From NCBI GenBank assembly GCA_964493075.1, contig CAZBNU010000216.1:1-6905 (forward strand): a stretch of 6,905 nt of DNA, in the 5' to 3' direction. Numbering within the stretch: position 1 is the stretch's first letter; every line of letters starts with the position of its first letter. A program made the translations under genes and the position numbers. The notes beneath the pieces were generated by a model that saw nothing but the letters and a program-made list of their open reading frames with translations, was not told the DNA's origin and searched no databases. Origin of the DNA: SLFT01 sp964493075. Its GTDB lineage: Bacteria; Hydrogenedentota; Hydrogenedentia; Hydrogenedentales; CAITNO01. Shown in pieces: positions 5,551 through 6,905 of the stretch.

Positions 5551-6216
5551 TCAGCCCCCGAAATCTTCAAAGGCCTTGGGGGGGCCGAGAATTTCGCGTA
5601 CCAAGATGCCGCGTGCAAGTTCGTTCTTCGTTGACAGCAGTCCTATCAAACCAATGCCCGCCGATACCGGACGTGTTGGGACCGGTTGCGCTTGGGGTGC
5701 GCGTTTCCGAGGTTTTTCCACAACCCGCCGCGGCGGGGCTTGCTGAACCTGACGCACAGGGCGGCGCACGGGTCTGGGCGCCGGGGGCGGCATGGTCTGT
5801 TGTGGTTGTCTACGCACGGTTTGCTGCATGGGTTGTCGCATGGGCGGTGGCGCAGACTGGCGCGGCGCTGGTTGTGGGGCGCGGGGTGGTGCCGCCGGTG
5901 GCGCCTGGGTAAAGGCCACCGGTTCCGGCGTTCTGGTGGGAACTTGTTCCACTTCCACCCACCGCGCTGCCACAGGATGGGGCGGAGGAGCGCTACGCCG
6001 ATGTTCGCTGTCGGCGGTACGTGGTTTCGCCACAGGAATATCGCCGCCGTCACCGTATAACATGCGCCGCGTCGCTTCTGGAATATCCTCCATGGAGACG
6101 GGGCGGCTTCGACGCTCCGGCATGTTCTCACCGGAACTGCTTTCGGTGCGAATCTTGTTGATGATGCTGATGACAATAATCACCAGAAAGATGATGAAGC
6201 CCAGTAAATTTTCCAT
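5551..6216 (-). CDS. Proline-rich single-pass membrane protein in an operon with floA
   Basis: I do not recognise a named family for this 221-residue protein. One membrane helix at the extreme N-terminus (residues 4-20, LLGFIIFLVIIVISIIN) is followed by a basic residue, so the rest is probably cytoplasmic. Residues 29-66 include EDIPEATRRMLYGDGGDIPV. Residues 75-185 are a disordered Pro/Arg/Gln/Ala-rich tract. The last 40 residues return to ordered-looking sequence, with SAGIGLIGLLSTKNELARGI (185-204) and then VREILGPPKAFEDFGG at the very end. The layout is a membrane anchor, a long flexible spacer and a short C-terminal peptide that could dock on a partner. It starts 35 bases after the floA stop codon and has its own Shine-Dalgarno AGGAGC (6223-6228), six bases before the ATG. 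Co-transcription with floA suggests a role in flotillin microdomains, by context only. The skewed composition explains the long open frames on the opposite strand. Confidence 0.85.
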   Translation of the reverse strand: MENLLGFIIFLVIIVISIINKIRTESSSGENMPERRSRPVSMEDIPEATRRMLYGDGGDIPVAKPRTADSEHRRSAPPPHPVAARWVEVEQVPTRTPEPVAFTQAPPAAPPRAPQPAPRQSAPPPMRQPMQQTVRRQPQQTMPPPAPRPVRRPVRQVQQAPPRRVVEKPRKRAPQAQPVPTRPVSAGIGLIGLLSTKNELARGILVREILGPPKAFEDFGG

Positions 6217-6251
6217 AACAGCGCTCCTATGGTTGCGCCTGGCGGGTGCTG

Positions 6252-6905
6252 CTATTCATCCGCTTTCTTGGGCGTGTCCACCTTGGATATGGATTCGCGC
6301 ATGTTGGTGTCCGAGTTGATATTCTTCATGCGGTAGTAATCCATAATGCCCAGGTTGCCGTTGCGGAAGGCCTCGGCAATGGCCAGAGGCACTTCGGCTT
6401 CGGCCTGCACCACGCGGGCGCGCATTTCCTGCACCTGCGCAAGCATTTCGGTTTCACGGGCACGGGCCATGGCACGGCGTTCTTCCGCACGCGCCTGGGC
6501 AATCTGTTTGTCCGCTTCGGCCTGCCTGATTTGCAGTTCCGCGCCGATGTTCTCGCCCACATCCACGTCCGCAATGTCAATGGACAGAATTTCAAAGGCT
6601 GTCCCTGCGTCCAGGCCGCGCTCCAGCACGGTTTTGGAAATCATGTCCGGGTTCTCCAGCACCTTCTTGTGGGACTGGCTGGAACCGATGGTGGTCACAA
6701 TGCCTTCACCCACACGGGCGACAATGGTTTCTTCCGTGGCGCCGCCGACGAGCCGTTTGATATTGGTGCGCACCGTAACGCGCGCTTTCGCTTTGAGCTG
6801 GATACCGTCCATAGCAACGGCAGCCACTGTGGCAGCGCCTTTGGTTGGGTCGGGACAATCAATTACTTTTGGACGCACCGAGGTCTGCACGGCCTCAAGC
6901 ACGTC
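6252..6905 (-). CDS. floA: Flotillin-like protein FloA (SPFH domain), C-terminal 217 residues
   Basis: FloA is a membrane-associated scaffold of bacterial functional membrane microdomains and affects envelope organisation, secretion and membrane fluidity. The gene enters from the right edge; compared with the roughly 330-residue B. subtilis protein (YqfA), about the last two-thirds are present. Visible hallmarks are PKVIDCPDPTKGA, AVAMDGIQLKAKARVTVRTN and ARVGEGIVTTIGSS from the SPFH core, then GTAFEILSIDIADVDVGENI, the Ala/Glu-rich coiled-coil region (AEADKQIAQARAEERRAMAR) and EVPLAIAEAFRNGNLGIMDY. These are very highly conserved in the FloA family, more so than in eukaryotic-type flotillins (FloT). 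The membrane hairpin and N-terminus are outside the window. It is upstream of, and probably co-transcribed with, the proline-rich membrane protein at 5551-6216. The last complete codon at the edge is Asp; no start codon is included. Confidence 0.96.
   Translation of the reverse strand, partial: DVLEAVQTSVRPKVIDCPDPTKGAATVAAVAMDGIQLKAKARVTVRTNIKRLVGGATEETIVARVGEGIVTTIGSSQSHKKVLENPDMISKTVLERGLDAGTAFEILSIDIADVDVGENIGAELQIRQAEADKQIAQARAEERRAMARARETEMLAQVQEMRARVVQAEAEVPLAIAEAFRNGNLGIMDYYRMKNINSDTNMRESISKVDTPKKADE

Noticed and set aside
5613..6319. Several plus-strand open frames rich in Gly, Arg and Trp.
   Set aside because: They are complements of the proline-rich tract of the minus-strand gene, where CCN codons become NGG.

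Overview
The window looks like a chromosomal stretch from a Gram-negative-type bacterium of the Planctomycetota / Lentisphaerota / Candidatus Hydrogenedentes kind. This rests on gene content: a DUF1559-like prepilin with an H-X(n)-DG C-terminal motif, a secreted 3-keto-disaccharide hydrolase (DUF1080) protein, and a FloA gene followed by a proline-rich membrane protein. The phylum is inferred from family distribution, with Hydrogenedentes as first guess; no rRNA or marker phylogeny is available here.

Layout: bases 1-1618 (minus) hold the N-terminal 539 codons of an archaeal/actinobacterial-style (type 2) valyl-tRNA synthetase, which runs off the left edge. A 488-base divergent intergenic region follows. 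It holds two tight hairpins, a larger enclosing-type inverted repeat, a degenerate hexamer tandem array and a good sigma-70-type promoter. That promoter serves a plus-strand membrane protein (2107-3036) with an N-terminal HAAS-like helical region and a PspC-like membrane segment. This gene converges on a secreted DUF1080 protein (3216-4085, minus). The gap between them holds a 29-bp inverted repeat whose arms are themselves palindromic. A 399-base gap without genes leads to a prepilin-like protein (4485-5420, plus). That gene converges on a minus-strand pair at the right end: floA (flotillin-like, entering from the right edge) and a small proline-rich single-pass membrane protein, closed by a strong intrinsic terminator facing the minus strand.

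The genes are mostly independent housekeeping or envelope units. The only clear operon is floA plus the proline-rich protein, probably a membrane-microdomain module. Several products act at the envelope (PspC-like, FloA, prepilin, secreted hydrolase), but nothing ties them into one pathway. I found no CRISPR, toxin-antitoxin, phage, transposase or defence genes, and no tRNA or rRNA. The most unusual content is the intergenic palindromic repeats and the little-described partner of FloA.
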